DNA from: Rhipicephalus microplus
Taxonomy: Eukaryota; Arthropoda; Arachnida; Ixodida; Ixodidae
Reading direction: 5' to 3'
Assembly: GCF_043290135.1 (NCBI RefSeq)
Contig: NC_134703.1
Span: 110,012,005-110,076,004, forward strand
DNA: 64,000 nucleotides
Positions within the stretch are counted from its first letter, which is position 1, and every line of letters starts with the position of its first letter. Below, in pieces: positions 8,924 to 21,010 of this stretch. The notes below the pieces were generated by a model. The model saw nothing but the letters and a program-made list of their open reading frames with translations, made no database searches and was not told the origin of the DNA. Both the position numbers and the translations under genes were made by a program.

Positions 8924-10372
8924 CTGATGCAGCAGTTGCTCTTTGACGGCAAGCTCGTCCTTGGTGCAAAAGCGCTGCAGGCTTGCGAGGTCTCCCTTTA
9001 TGTACTGGTCCAACATGAGGATGGTGCGCTCTCGGCACCGGCGAGAGCTGATTTTGAGCACGCTATCCAGGTTGCGCGATATCGCCGCCCAAGCTGTAGT
9101 TGGTGGAGTGTCCTTGAACGGGTTGAGGCTCACGACCTGCTCGGCAACGAATCGATCATCTCGTTCACCGCTTCGACATCACAGTGCAGCGCTGCGTGGT
9201 GGATTCTTCGCTTTCCAATTACGTTGGTATGATTTCAGATTTACAGGTGCAGTTTAATAGGAGGCGGAGTGCAAACGACACTCGGCGCTCCACGATTGCG
9301 GTGCATGCTAAAGAACCCGAGCTGGACAAAATACATTATGGATTCTAACAGCATCTTTGATGGATCCCTGTGTTGCCTCGGGATTTTGAAAACCATAGTC
9401 GGAGCTACTTCAACAGAATGATCTAGCACTGGTCCATTCACTGTTGTCATAATCAAAGAACACAAAATTACGCCATTTGATACCATTCGACACAACACGA
9501 AACATGTATGAATTTGGGTGTGTGTTGCATCGCATTCAGGAGGCAAGCGTACCGACGGAACAGTTTTATGAAATAAAGCGAATAAAGAAAAAAATTCTGC
9601 CACCCCCTCTCCACACACACGTCTGCAGACTGTCCTGTCACGGTTGCTTCTGAATAACGTTTTCTACCGCATGCTACAGAAACACCAGGTCACATGGTTC
9701 CAAGTGTATACAGACGATCGACCCCATTCGAGCAACACCAGCTGGATCATACATTACGCTAGGCGATGAAAACGCCTTCGTAGTTACTTTATACTCCGCA
9801 TACTGGAAGGTATATGTGCGCGGCAGGTGATCATATTGTTTTACGTATTCACAAAGCAGTTAGCGAAAGCCACCAGTAAAACGACTGAAATGCGTAACTT
9901 CCCATTTTATTCACGCAACATTTAGTTGCGAAACCCTTAATTAATGAGTGTAAAGCGCAAATTTGTTTCTTTATATATGCCGCTTTCCTTCCAGACTAAC
10001 CATACTGTCTTTTTTCACTGTAACAACGGCATAATGCAACAGAACAGACATTAAGCCAAGGAAGTAGCTGCAACTTCGCAAGAGAAAACAGGTTAATTAT
10101 TCCAAGGCAGTTTCTTGCCCCGTTGTATGGAGAAATAAAAATAGGCTGTGTATTTATAAAATTGCACAACTTACATTTTCGACAATAGCAACTGCGAAAT
10201 TGAGTTAACAGCAGTTAACCAAAACAATGAATGCGTTCGTTATAGACGAGCGTTAATGCTTGTGTAGATAGAGAGGAAGTTGTGGTTAGTGCTCACCTCC
10301 TGGAGAAGTTGGATGTCCTGCTGGCCCGAGAACCGCAGTGGCCGTTTGCGTTTGTCTGCTGGCTCGTCACCG
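8924..10372 (-). CDS. Myb/SANT-like DNA-binding protein, two exons, partial
   Basis: Exons are 10297-10372 and 8924-9136 on the minus strand; the 1160-bp intron between them has a GTGAGC donor and a CAG acceptor. The right exon has an acceptor TATGCAG before it and encodes KRKRPLRFSGQQDIQLLQE. The 213-bp left exon begins VVSLNPFKD, contains TAWAAISRNLDSVLKI and RRCRERTILMLDQYIKGD, and ends KEQLLHQ before a GTGGGT donor. Both junctions keep the frame. Three helices with spaced Trp/Leu and RRCRERT suit the Myb/SANT-like (NAIF1/zeste-type) fold seen in arthropod transcription factors and Harbinger-associated proteins. A start exon should lie right of 10372 and a C-terminal exon left of 8924; neither was found. 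It could be a host gene, a domesticated transposon protein or a fragment. The exons look undamaged. Confidence 0.68.
9258..9330 (+). mobile_element. Possible SINE fragment
   Basis: 'ggaggcgga' and 'gtgcatgctaaagaaccc.agctgg' resemble the SINE middle 'gtgcacgttaaagaaccccaggtgg'. The match is short and lies inside the intron of the Myb/SANT-like gene. Confidence 0.35.
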
Positions 10373-12552
10373 CTGCATACAGAAAGATACACGTGAGCAC
10401 AGCTCATTTAGGGGACGCTCAGTTAGCCACAGATGTATCTTATAGAGGCTAAAACAGACACCAGAATAAATATGTAAAGTCCTGTTCAGTCCTGCATGAA
10501 AATGGGGCAATTCGTACTTTCGAGCGAATGTACAAAAAGAAACCTCATAACGTTGCTATCTGATCGTTTGCAGGAAAATGACGGCGCACTAATCTTTTGT
10601 GCTGCTCTAAGTAAAAACCCTTTACAAAAATAAATTAGTTTTAGGAACGTTTGTCTCGAACCTACTTTTTTGGTAATAAACATAAAAGTTTTTAATGTAG
10701 TCATTTGCGGGTACTAAGGAGCATGAATATCACTCAGAATGTGAACCCAGTGGGCACACTTGCGCATAGTACGGAAGAAAATTAATGACCATAAATAATG
10801 GTTCAGGTCAGACCTTTATTGGGCGTCGAGAAAGTGAGAGAGTTATTACTAATGTAGATAGCCCAATTTACGTCATTTTTTTTCCGCAGAGTTTACAGCA
10901 TCACCGAAATACTAAAAATAGAAGCTCTTCTGACACTGTCATCCACACGATTACATTTCATTTGATCTTAAAGTTACTTCCAAATTTTAGCAGCGAAGGT
11001 ATTAGGCAAATCCGTTTTTGTTGATACCGTACAAAAAAATTCTTTATGATCATCATGAATGTCTGCGCCACAGAAACTAGGTAGATCTCACGCGCCATTG
11101 GTCGACTAAAAATGTAGAAGGCAACGGTTAGTCCGACAAACACGTATGCACCACAGAAATTTGTGTGGCCTATCAGAGAGCTATCGTCATCATAAAGAGG
11201 CATGCACCGCAGAAAGTGTACATCCTACTGCACAAAACTTTCTCTAAAAACGTGATAGACACTTAGTAGCTCTATACTCAGAAACGCTGAAAACACACAA
11301 AGTGTAATTTTAACACGCGAGCGTTAAGAAAAACCTCACATTGGCAGCGCTGCCTGGCAATCAATCAACAACAGAGGCACACAAGATCACAGAACTCCTT
11401 ATCAAAGAGGCCATAATGTTCGTGAAACGTCAATTGTGGTCGCAGTGCTGGTGTATGTAGTTTTATAAAGTTTGCGCATGTGCTGCTTTGATACAGCCGT
11501 CACGCCGGGTTAACGTCAATTGTGGTTAGTTGCCATGCGCTGATGTTGATTTGAGCAGCAGTGTTCAGGGCAACCATCCTCGTCAGCACCAGCACTTCAT
11601 ATCAGCTTATCGTTTCTGGTGTTGCTGATGATCATGTTACTGTTGGCATCGTTGCACAAGTGCAAACAACTGCCTATTTGAACATCTGCAACTGCTCTAC
11701 AAATGTCTGCGCGTGCCACAATTTTACATATAAATGGCGTCGTTTATAACGTGTTACAGCAATATCACCTTCCCTCCGCAGGCTTCGCATACCGTCAATT
11801 CCCAAGAAACGTTTGATCTGCCGAATATTTTTTTTTTGTTTTGCTGGAGCCTGTTTGAGGATTGCTGATATAAGCCCTTTTTTTCCCTTGTATTCTGCAT
11901 GCGCGTGGTCGGAAGCACAAAGGAACACAAGGTTATGCGTACGGGAGTGGCCCAGCACTAAAACTAACAATCGACCAGCGTCACCGACAGTGGACCAACC
12001 ACTCAGAGCTGTGTCGAGCCTCCTGGTCAATTGACCACAGAATATATTTATCAAAATGCAACAGCACTGCCAGGACACGTTACCCGGTGGGCGTCAGGTG
12101 GGTTTAGAAGCGTACCGCACGCTCGTATCACACCATCTTTAGTCCATCCATGGAAGGCAGCACCATGGACGAACGCACCCGGTGAAGAAGCATAGCTCAC
12201 GTTATAGTAGTTGAGACGCGAGCCTTGTCCTGGCATGCGTCACGACCGGTAGTAGGGAACGACGCGTGCACGCGTGGTCCTCGACCATCTTATAGCTGGA
12301 TGTCTGCAACAACTCTGTGAAGGCAGCCTACCATTGTACAGAGCAGGCTGCGTCCACCAAGCTGTTGCGGACGCCCAAATGATGCAAGTATATGCATGGG
12401 TTACAACCGGAACGCTCCCGTCACGTCCTTCAAGCCGGCTTGCGCTACAGCGACACAACCAGTTACAACCGCTGGATACGTAACACATTCCACAAGCACA
12501 AGACACTACTTCCCTTCATAACCAACACCGGTGTAACAGTGCGCACATTTAT
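10373..12552. other. No gene recognised
   Basis: AT-rich sequence with short, unconvincing ORFs, the longest being 134 codons on the minus strand at 11674-12078. No domain motif or clear splice-bounded exon was seen. An upstream exon of the Myb/SANT-like gene may hide here. Confidence 0.5.
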
Positions 12553-12575
12553 TACACATACATACACACACACAA

Positions 12576-12627
<52 letters not shown>
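12553..12627. repeat. (CA)n-(TA)n compound microsatellite
   Basis: About 40 bases of CA-type dinucleotides, interrupted once, run into about 35 bases of TA repeats. Chance ORFs crossing it translate as Tyr-Ile or Thr-His runs and are not genes. Confidence 0.97.
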
Positions 12628-12628
<1 letters not shown>

Positions 12629-13279
12629 CATGAACTAAACAAACAAGATTCAACACCTGACCCGTTCCTGAGCCAGCTGTTATTCCATATCTTATTTCTC
12701 CTGCACCTCGCTCTCCAAGCATGCGCGTCTGTGCCAGAGTGCCAGTTTCGGTCTTCGTCATCACATACGTCGCAGTAAAAAAACGCCGATTTCGAATAAC
12801 GTACGCCAACTGGGCACGCAGCCGGCGCTGCCACTCCGCACGCGTCAAAACGCTAACCGTCAATAGCGTTCGTGCGGTTTGCTCACACACACACACAAAA
12901 AAAAGAAATCATCACCCAAGCCCCCCGTACAAGTGAGCTGGAAAATGCGGCCCCGGGGTTTAGTAGTGAATTCAACCCGACATGTCACTGAAGCCTTTCA
13001 CTATTACTGGTTGCTTGTTCGAGCTTTTTAATCAGGGTAGACACACGTTTGGCGTGTGTTTACGAGATTCCCCATAGCCAGCTATTTATTAAACTTCACT
13101 GTTTAAGTTTTCTTGAAAACTGATTGGTATGCTTGATGAAAGTTGGCTTGGAATGTTACAAAATATCAAAAACGGATTCTATTGTTGGAACTTACACAGT
13201 GTTTATTTGACATGCCGCATGCTGTGCTTCGCATAATCATGGTGCTGGAGGAGTCTAATGAACGGTTAAATGCGTTTCG
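12628..13279. other. No gene recognised
   Basis: Mixed-composition DNA with a short CA-rich run near 12885-12898. The plus and minus ORFs here overlap the microsatellite or each other and have no domain features. Confidence 0.5.
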
Positions 13280-13507
13280 CTATGCGTTAATCACAGTGGT
13301 TGTTCTCGAATCACAGGCGGTCACAGACGTCGAAAACAAAGCCCAAGTACCGCGGGAGAAACTCCCGTGGAAAGCGGCCGTTTGCCCCGGCGAACGCGCT
13401 CTCTTCATCCTCACTGTAGCACCGCAATGCCACATGTTTGGCGTAGGCACTATTAGGTGCTTTATAAATACGAAGCATTTCATAGTGAACGGCGGCAACT
13501 TTGAGCA

Positions 13508-13584
13508 TATCTATCTATCTATCTATCTATCTGTCCGTCTGTCCGTCCGTCCGTCCGTCCGTCTGTCTGTCTGTCTGTCTGTCT
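13508..13584. repeat. Tetranucleotide array (TCTA)n-(TCCG/TCTG)n
   Basis: About six TCTA units pass into TCCG and TCTG units without interruption. It sits at a fixed place within the composite repeat, so it is an element part rather than an isolated microsatellite. Confidence 0.95.
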
Positions 13585-13749
13585 TTGACTAGCCATAACA
13601 TGAACATCATGGCATGTATGCCATGAATGTCATGATTTACATTTTATGGTCCTGCATCTCTTGCGGTGCTTTCATTCACATGGCATGTTGCAAAACTGGT
13701 ATGGTATAACATTATTGCATGGCGAACACAAGCGACAGACCCTAACGTG

Positions 13750-14590
13750 AAAATATTGACATGCGTGTCATGTAACAAAATGGCTACATGCCACGCTCAT
13801 GATGCGGTGGCGGCCATTTCGCTAGCTTCACTTATACTAATTTTTGTATTACGAGACGTGAATGGAGTATGAGACTGGTGAAAACATGATAAACATGAGA
13901 TGCGTGTCATGTAACAACATGAGTACAAGCTACGCTCATGATGCGCTCGCGGCCGTTTCGCTAGCATCACATGTACCAAACTCGGTATTACGCGACGCGA
14001 ACGGACGATAGGTAAGTGACACGTCCAAACAAGACAATCACGACATGTGTGTCATGAAACAACATGACTGCATGTCACACTCGTGACATGCTCGCGGCGG
14101 TTTTGCTAGCTTAATCATATCATACCAAATTTGGTATTACGTAACGTCAATGAATGACGAAGGTATGTGACTGGTGCAAACATGATAATCATGAGATGCG
14201 TGTCATGTGAGAAGTTGACTACATGCCAAAGTCAAGGCCCCACTGCCAAAGTCAAGGCGTACACAGTCGCAGGAGTCCGAGGACAGGGCACCACTCGGCG
14301 AGAGCTCTTGTCAGCGTCAGGAGATGGCGTAAGGAGAGCCCAGTCGGCTAGAGCTGTGCTGTCGTCGGAGATCGCGGGGGCACAACCGTTCAGCACGAAA
14401 TCTAGGGATCGAGTCGAAATATATGACTGGTGCAAACATGATAATCCTTACACACGTGTCATGTAAGAACATGACAACATACCACGCTCTTAGCATGCTT
14501 GCGGCCGTTTCGCTAGCTCCAAATATACTAAATTTGGTATCACGTGACTTTAATAGCTGAAGGTAAATGACACATCTAAACATGATAATC
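13750..14590 (+). repeat. Imperfect tandem units of about 135-150 bp
   Basis: The phrase 'tg.gtgtcatgtaa.aacatg' recurs near 13764, 13899, 14044, 14197 and 14451, each followed by 'ctcatgatgcgctcgcggcc', 'tttcgctagc' and 'ccaaatttggtattacg' variants. The fourth unit is interrupted by about 200 bp of unrelated sequence around 14226-14410. Confidence 0.82.
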
Positions 14591-14720
14591 ATGGCATGGA
14601 AGTAAGGTACCGCATCATTTACCTCTACCTCGTAACGTTGTGCTGATTTTAAAGTGACATATCAGCATTTCTCATTCGTGCTTTGCATATTATCGATTAC
14701 CACTGTACGGGGAATCCGCC

Positions 14721-15400
14721 GTTTTTTTTTGCCTTCTTGAGTTACTAAACGCATTCATTGTTTGGCGCGGCGTTGTTGCAAGCGTTTGACATCGCGAGCT
14801 AACTTGGCGGCGTAGTTTACAGGATCCGTCCGCCTTCGGCGCTTGCATTCACGTTCGCGATTTAGCGCGGCTTCGAAAGCTGCAGGATCACCGGTACTCA
14901 GTTCCCGCCGGTACACCGTCTCTGGGGCCTGTTTTTATGCCCGAACTGCAACATCGGTCTAGCAAATGCGAGCTCTCGTGTTCTCACTGTCGGTGCTCTT
15001 CAAGAGTTGTTCATGGCTTACCGATGTGGAAGGTTTTGGTAGAAACTGATGCGCGTGCGCGGCACCCCGGCTGTGACGTCACTCAAAACGCAGCCAATGG
15101 CGCATGTTCTTGGGTACGATGGTGCGATCGACGTAATTGACAACACAGCCAATATAGATCACTCGTGACACCGATGCCGAAAAGATTTTAGTTTTTCCTA
15201 ACCATATACAGCTTTCGCTGTAAAATCCGAATTAGCGTGCGGCCCGCAAGACCCACAAAGCCTCCTTTTAGTGACTCAAGCGTACGTCAGCGACTGCGGG
15301 GGACCAACGCTATACGAAAGCTCACATGGCGCCCATACTCCAACGCTATACACCAGGTCACTTCACGTACGCTGTTTGAAAACTCCCTATATTTGCCGTT
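14721..15400. other. No gene recognised
   Basis: Moderately GC-rich, without an ORF longer than about 70 codons and without recognised repeats. Confidence 0.5.
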
Positions 15401-15414
15401 TGGAGTAGTTTAGA
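15401..15414 (+). repeat. Left TSD of the SINE
   Basis: The 14 bases 'tggagtagtttaga' are repeated exactly at 15653-15666, right after the SINE 3' end. Confidence 0.95.
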
Positions 15415-15652
15415 GCCCCGCCGCGGTGGTCTAGTGGCTAAGGTACTCGGCTGCTGACCCGCAGGTCGCGGGTTCGATTCCCGGCTGCGGCGGCTGCATT
15501 TCCGATGGAGGCGGAAATGTTGTAGGCCCGTGTACTCAGATTTGGGTGCACGTTAAAGAACCCCAGGTGGTCAAAATTTCCGGAGCCCTCCACTACGGCG
15601 TCTCTCATAATCAGAAGTGGTTTTGGGACGTTAAACCCCACAAATCAATCAA
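15415..15652 (+). mobile_element. Intact Ruka-like tRNA-derived SINE
   Basis: The 238-bp copy begins 'gccccgccgcggtgg' and has a tRNA-like head with an A-box-like 'tggtctagtgg' and a perfect B box 'ggttcgattcc', the RNA polymerase III internal promoter. The body includes 'ggcggctgcatttccgatgg' and the end 'gggacgttaaacccc', then 'aaatcaatcaa'. This matches what I recall of the Ruka SINEs of ixodid ticks. It encodes no protein and would depend on a LINE reverse transcriptase. Exact TSDs and close similarity to the 52988 copy indicate recent insertion. Confidence 0.95.
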
Positions 15653-15742
15653 TGGAGTAGTTTAGAAGGCTTAGCGGAATAGCGAGATAGATATGCCCAT
15701 GCACAATACGCCAAACGGGGCGTAACGTTTACAGGTAGCATT

Positions 15743-17310
15743 AGACAGCTATAGTTTACGGTTAACGTGATAGCGGAGGTTAAGGGAACGACATTACCGT
15801 GCAGCAAACATTCATTGGGGACAGCGTCCTATAGTTTAGTGGGAAAGCGTTTACGTGGTTTACATGCCCCAGCTGAAACGGTGGCGCCACCTATTGGATG
15901 GGCAATGAGATAAAGTCAGTGAAAAAGAGAAGAAAACGAGATTGTTTGCCTATGCCACCACGCGAAGCATTGTTACAAGGTTACTAATAATAAAGACAAA
16001 TGAATATGAACCACGCACCAAACGCGAAAAAATTATGTTGCCTATTTGTTTACATCGATATTGTAGTTAGGCCTAGACGCGTTCGACATAGTAAGCTATC
16101 TGAAAAACTACGCAAACTTATACGTAATACTCGGTCATCGAAGCTAACTGAAGGCAAGCGAAGCCACTTTAAGAAGTCGTTTGCTGCGAACAAGGTCAGT
16201 CTTTCAACTACGCAAAATCACTGCGAAGCGGGCGTCCGAGAGCGCCCCGATGCTTACGTACACAACGTACACTTACGCTATACCACGGTAACCTTAAATC
16301 TGTAAAAAACAGCGAGTACGGTAAGCGGTACGGGTAAGGTACGTATGTGCGCATACTCACTTCAATTTCGGTATCACGGTACGCCCGGTATACCTGTAAG
16401 ACCGGTATACTCTGTCTGTTAACCGTGTTTGTGCGGTGAACGTTGTGAACGTGAAAGATGACGTCCGTTTTTCACGGCCGCTTCGAACTGAATTTAGAGT
16501 CGATGTGGACATATATAATATTTCTGTAGCAAATGACTGCGTAAAATGGGTTCGATTGCTTTCAGACGGTTTCGACAAACGAGAATCACGGATAACTTGC
16601 ATCCCGGTGAAAGATAGCACAGCGTGATCAGCGGCACGTCATATCGAGATATTAGACAGTTATAGTTTAGCGTCAGCGTAATAGCATAGGTGAAGGGAAT
16701 GGCGTTAGCATGCAGCAAACATTCGTTCTGGGCAGCATATTATAGTTTGCGGGGTAGTGTTTCCGTGCCCCAGCCGGGACGGTGGCGCCACCTATAACAT
16801 GGTTAATAAGTTAAACAGTGAAAATGAAAAGAAAAAGAAAATGTTTCCTTCTGACACCGCGCGAAGCATTGTTAGAAGTTTATTTTATTGATAATAAAAA
16901 ATAAAAAAATATGAACCACGCACCAAGCGCGAAAACATCTATGTTGCCGATTTGTTTACATCGATCTTGTAGTTAGGCCTACACGCGTTCGAAACGGGTA
17001 ACTATCTCAAAAACTACGCCAACTTATTCTTAATACTCGATCATCGAAGCTAACTGAAGGCAAGCGAAGCCACTTTGAACAGTCGTTTACTGCGAACGAG
17101 GTGAATCTTTCAACAACTACGCCAAAATCACTTCTAAGCGGGCGTCCGAGAGCGCCCCCATGTTTATGTACACTTCGTACACCTACGCTACTTCGGTAAC
17201 GTGAAATCTGAAAAATACCGCGCGTGCGAGAACTGGTAGAGGTGACGTACATATCTGCGCATGCGCACTTCTTTTCTAGTATCACGGTACACCCGGTAAG
17301 CCCGTTATAT
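15743..17310. repeat. 0.9-kb tandem duplication with inverted arms
   Basis: The stretch from 15743 ('tagacagctatagttta') recurs from 16652 ('tagacagttatagttta'), an offset of 909 bp, and stays recognisable to about 17310. Examples are 'atatgaaccacgcaccaa' at 16005 and 16911, and 'gcgggcgtccgagagcgccc' in both. Unit 1 also carries an inverted relative of its own middle: minus-strand sequence of about 16090-16310 resembles plus-strand 16430-16610 around a 'cggtatacc'-rich centre. No coding capacity. It looks like a foldback-type DNA element duplicated in tandem. Confidence 0.75.
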
Positions 17311-19309
17311 TTTAACTCTCTATTTAAGCTTTCTTCCGCTTTGCACTAAAGCTGGAAAATCTGCAGCTGCTAAAACTTTGGATAGACGAAGGCACCGCTC
17401 CTTGCTGCACGTGACGTCTCAAGGTGCCATGGCAAAATAGCGGTCACCGTCGGTGGGCGGCATTTCCCGCCGGTGACTGTTTTGCACTGAAATATTCTTT
17501 TACAGCCGACTTTTCATAGCTGTGTAGCCATAATAGACCCCGTTCTACAAGTTGTTCTTTAAAACCCCAACTGTTGGGTGAGCATGTCATGGCCGTTTTT
17601 TTTTCTGTAAGCGCCTCACGGGAGTTCGGGCCTTGTGTGACTGACATCAGCAGACGTTTTTTTTTTTTGCAAAAGGAATAGATTCGTGTTCTAGCTTCTT
17701 CGTCATCCTGGTTTAGCAGTATACAGCCTCACGAAATTTTCCAGAGAGCCAACAGCTTCTCTGTCCTGTACGTTGCAGACAACTTCGTCATCGCGAATAT
17801 CGAAGGCTTTTGACGTGTAACGTTAGAGCCTCTATTTGAAACTGCGTCTTCGCTTTGCTCTGGCTGGGATATATGCCTGACTAATATTACATTCGACTCG
17901 AGGCTAGTGCGGTGTCATATTTAATGATACGACAATTAGAATTCGCTGCATCTTCTATGATGCTGTGAGCTCTACAAGCTGGAGCGTGCAACTCAATCAG
18001 CATACAGAAAACATTCCAGCAGAATCCGTGCAAGCGACAACCAACCAGTGGAAAGACAATCAGCGATCATGCAAACATGGGCTAAAGAGTAGAATTGTTC
18101 CTGAAATTCGCACTTTCTGTGACCTTACGCGCTGTCCAGCAGATCATTTTTGGTCTGCAGACACGATATATTTCAATGAATCACCTATAGCAAGTTTTCT
18201 GCTTCCCGCCTCTTAGCAGTGCTAATCGCAAACTGAGCGAGGCACGCACAATTCATCCTCGACTACCAAAAAGCTGATCAGATTGCGGACGAGCAGACAG
18301 TGCACCAGTCATGAACCTGAGCAAGTTAGTGGCAGCTGCACCCATTTTTTTTTAATTTCTGTGCAACACAACCAGTTAGAATCATTCAAACCTCGGCGCG
18401 GGTAGCGATAACGTACAGTCTTTTCAGTTCACATGACCTGAAGTGTATTGCCGTTCGTATTGTTCGTGTCGGACCACCTCATGGAACAGCGAACAGGTTT
18501 TCTTCGTCGAACTTAGCCGGCTTCAATAATTAATTAGCATGCATTGCTTGAAAACTGCACGAATGAACCTGAATGGACAGATTCGTGCGTCGTTAGAGAG
18601 ATTCTCCTTTCTCGCCTGTTGTCTTCTTGCTGCTACTAATTCCAGTGAAGCTATAACAGCGCCAAGAATGAAGTTTTCAAAAAAAACACCTTTGGACGGA
18701 TCGTTTGGTTACAACTATGCATTGCTGTTTCTCAGCCAACATGTGATGAATAACGAACCTGTAGGTCAGGGTACGCACTCTCACAGAGAGCGGCTTAAGC
18801 ACAACAAGCGCGAAGGGCGCGTCTGTACGCTAAAGCCGCACCGTATTTTTGTTACTTCCTAAAAAGACTATTACGACGGCAACAAGCACCACAAAGAACG
18901 GCGACACCGCCCCCCTTGTTTTTTTCTCACCATCTCGTGTCTTGTGCTTTTTTTTCCCATTTAGCAGAAAAACATGCCTCACTGTTAAGTGCACTCATTC
19001 AATTTCTCCGATTTTTTTTTCTTTTATACCGCAAGGGATCCCGTCAACAGGTTCCCGTCACCTCCATGAACACATGGGGAGGCCACATCCGCCCACTCGC
19101 TAATTCGTGACGTCGCTATCCCATTATGCTCAATTCTCACTTATTTCTCCTCTGGTTGAATATCGCTTATGGACCACCTGATAGTAAACTCTGTGTAGTA
19201 GAGGCTCTTCTCGGCTAGCTTCGGATTGAAGTTGCTCGCTCGCGCATGCGTATATAGTAACATTTTTGCCCAACGTCAAGAGCCCTTCCTACAGAAGTTC
19301 CAAAATATA
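17311..19309. other. No gene recognised
   Basis: AT-rich DNA with T runs near 17657, 18346 and 19010. ORFs are short and overlap on both strands. Confidence 0.5.
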
Positions 19310-21010
19310 GCTAAATTGTAACGGAAGTGCCCACGGTTTTCAGTTTTGTAATTGCGACAGCCGATTCCCTTCTTGCCAAGCTACTAAAGTTCAACAGACC
19401 ACGGCATTGCGGCTCCAAGAGATCGAAATTTCGTTATTTTATTGCAGAACGACCGTTCTTCGTGAATGATCATAGTTGGACTTAAACGTTACATCGCGAT
19501 GCCCAAAGCGAGGAGCATACGAGAGCAATACGATTGAGAGTATCGCACTTATTCGTGAAAGTGGAGACCCCTCATGCACGTCCTTTGGATTTCTATGTAG
19601 GCTTCGCACGTCCTGCAGCGCACCCTTGCTTGAGGCACAATCATTTACAGGATGTTCAAGACAGTCTATAGCATTAAGCGGGAACAGCGTGACATGGAAC
19701 GGGGGTACGCAAAGCTGCGCACATCTGTCAGAGCATGCCACCCGCGCTGCACTCGTGAGAAATTTCCGCCACACGTTCCTCTGCTGTGTTCTTGCCGCTA
19801 CAAATAGTAGCACGCACACGTCATGCTACAAACGCGGCTAAATAGCTCCAGATATGCAGTATTCTACCGAAGGCACTGAAGATGGGTTGAAATGCAAAGC
19901 GACTAATTTGTTTTCCATTTGCCAACGACTTAAATTACACCACCAAGCAGCGCACGTTGGAGATGTCGTGTTCCTTCCTCTTCGAATGGGTCACGCGTAT
20001 TACCATTCTTAGGCACTGGTTATGCGACAATATGCAACATGACAGCTACACACGACACCTCAAAAAGATCTACTCTACCCAACCGCCGCCACGGTCATCG
20101 TTCAAGCGCACATTCCCCAAGCGAAACGTTATCAACAACGTGGCCGTCTACTACTCACTTTTTTGGACATGCGGCTGCATCTGTCGCGCCGCTGCTCTTC
20201 TCCGTAGACGCCATGACCGACATGCGAGGCTTTGTGCTGTGTCCCGCTGCTCTAGGAACACGATTCAGGACTTCACTGGTTGAAGACAAACGCCGATGGA
20301 GCCGTCGTTCAGCGCGCGACACAGAATGGAACAACGCGTTCACGGTTTTCACGGGTTCGCCTTTTCAAAACGAGACGTCGTCATCACGTGATTAGTGACG
20401 TGGCGGATCTCAGACGGCGGCGGCAGCAGTGTGCGCGCGTGCCCGCGAAGGCCGCGTGCAACCGTGGCTGCTGGAAGCATTATCGCTTCTTGCAACGTCG
20501 AAGAATTCGCCGTGCGATCTCCGAAAAAAAAAGAATAGAAAAGATCGAAGCTGGTAGCCGCGTCGTCGTCCTCAACTTGGCCGACGCATTGAAACGATGC
20601 AGCAGCGCGTCCAGACAGATCAAGGTAAATGTACGAATTCGTGAAAGAGGACGACGTTTAAGTGCTTCGCTGCTTGTTTCTCGGTCACTGGCAGCAGCCC
20701 ACAACGGGGTATTAGGAGGGAGTAGTTGCACAATGCAAATGAAAATTTGACACATCAAAAGTCATAGAGAGGTAGGAGTTATGCATGCAATTAGAGCCCG
20801 AATCGTTACCTAATTTCGTTTATGGGTCATTGTTGTTTGGGAGAATTTTTCTCTATCACCGTTGCTTGCTTCGACGATTTCCTCTAGTCTTCGTATTCTG
20901 GAGTGTAAATTTTGGCGTAATATTTCGGGTGCCGAGTTATGCAACAATAATATCGCTTCATTAAGAACTTATGATCTCGTCGCCTGATTTAAAGAAGTTT
21001 CATTAACGAA
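19310..21010 (+). repeat. Old segmental duplication, copy 1
   Basis: Landmarks shared in order with 23270-25190 are 'attgtaacggaag', 'aagctactaa', 'cgttcaa.cgc', 'tctactactcactttttt', 'ccatgac', 'cactggttgaagacaaacgc', 'gagacgtcgtca.cacgtg', 'gctgttggaagcat'-like, 'cgtcgaag', 'agatcaaggt' and 'attaagaact.atgatctcg'. Divergence is clearly above ten percent with many indels. No protein domain is visible. This may be an unclassified transposon family or a genomic duplication. Confidence 0.72.

Larger units (their letters stand above)
13280..14720 (+). mobile_element. Composite interspersed repeat with internal tandem units
   Basis: Three parts lie in order: a non-coding block with 'gctttataaatacgaagcattt', a TCTA/TCTG/TCCG array, then imperfect tandem units of about 135-150 bp, ending in a block at 14600-14720 with 'cgtaacgttgtgctgatttt'. 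The final block and the unit sequence reappear on the opposite strand at 63245-63650, showing a dispersed family. No protein is encoded. It is probably a non-autonomous element or dispersed satellite. The left boundary is approximate. Confidence 0.72.

Noticed and set aside
12392..12896. ORFs crossing the CA/TA microsatellite
   Set aside because: Thr-His and Tyr-Ile runs come from the dinucleotide repeat.
13508..14590. CRISPR-like array
   Set aside because: Units are long, imperfect and adjoining, without unique spacers, and the genome is eukaryotic.
15421..15495. tRNA gene call from A and B boxes
   Set aside because: It is the head of a SINE with TSDs; the cloverleaf is not complete and the same head recurs in other copies.
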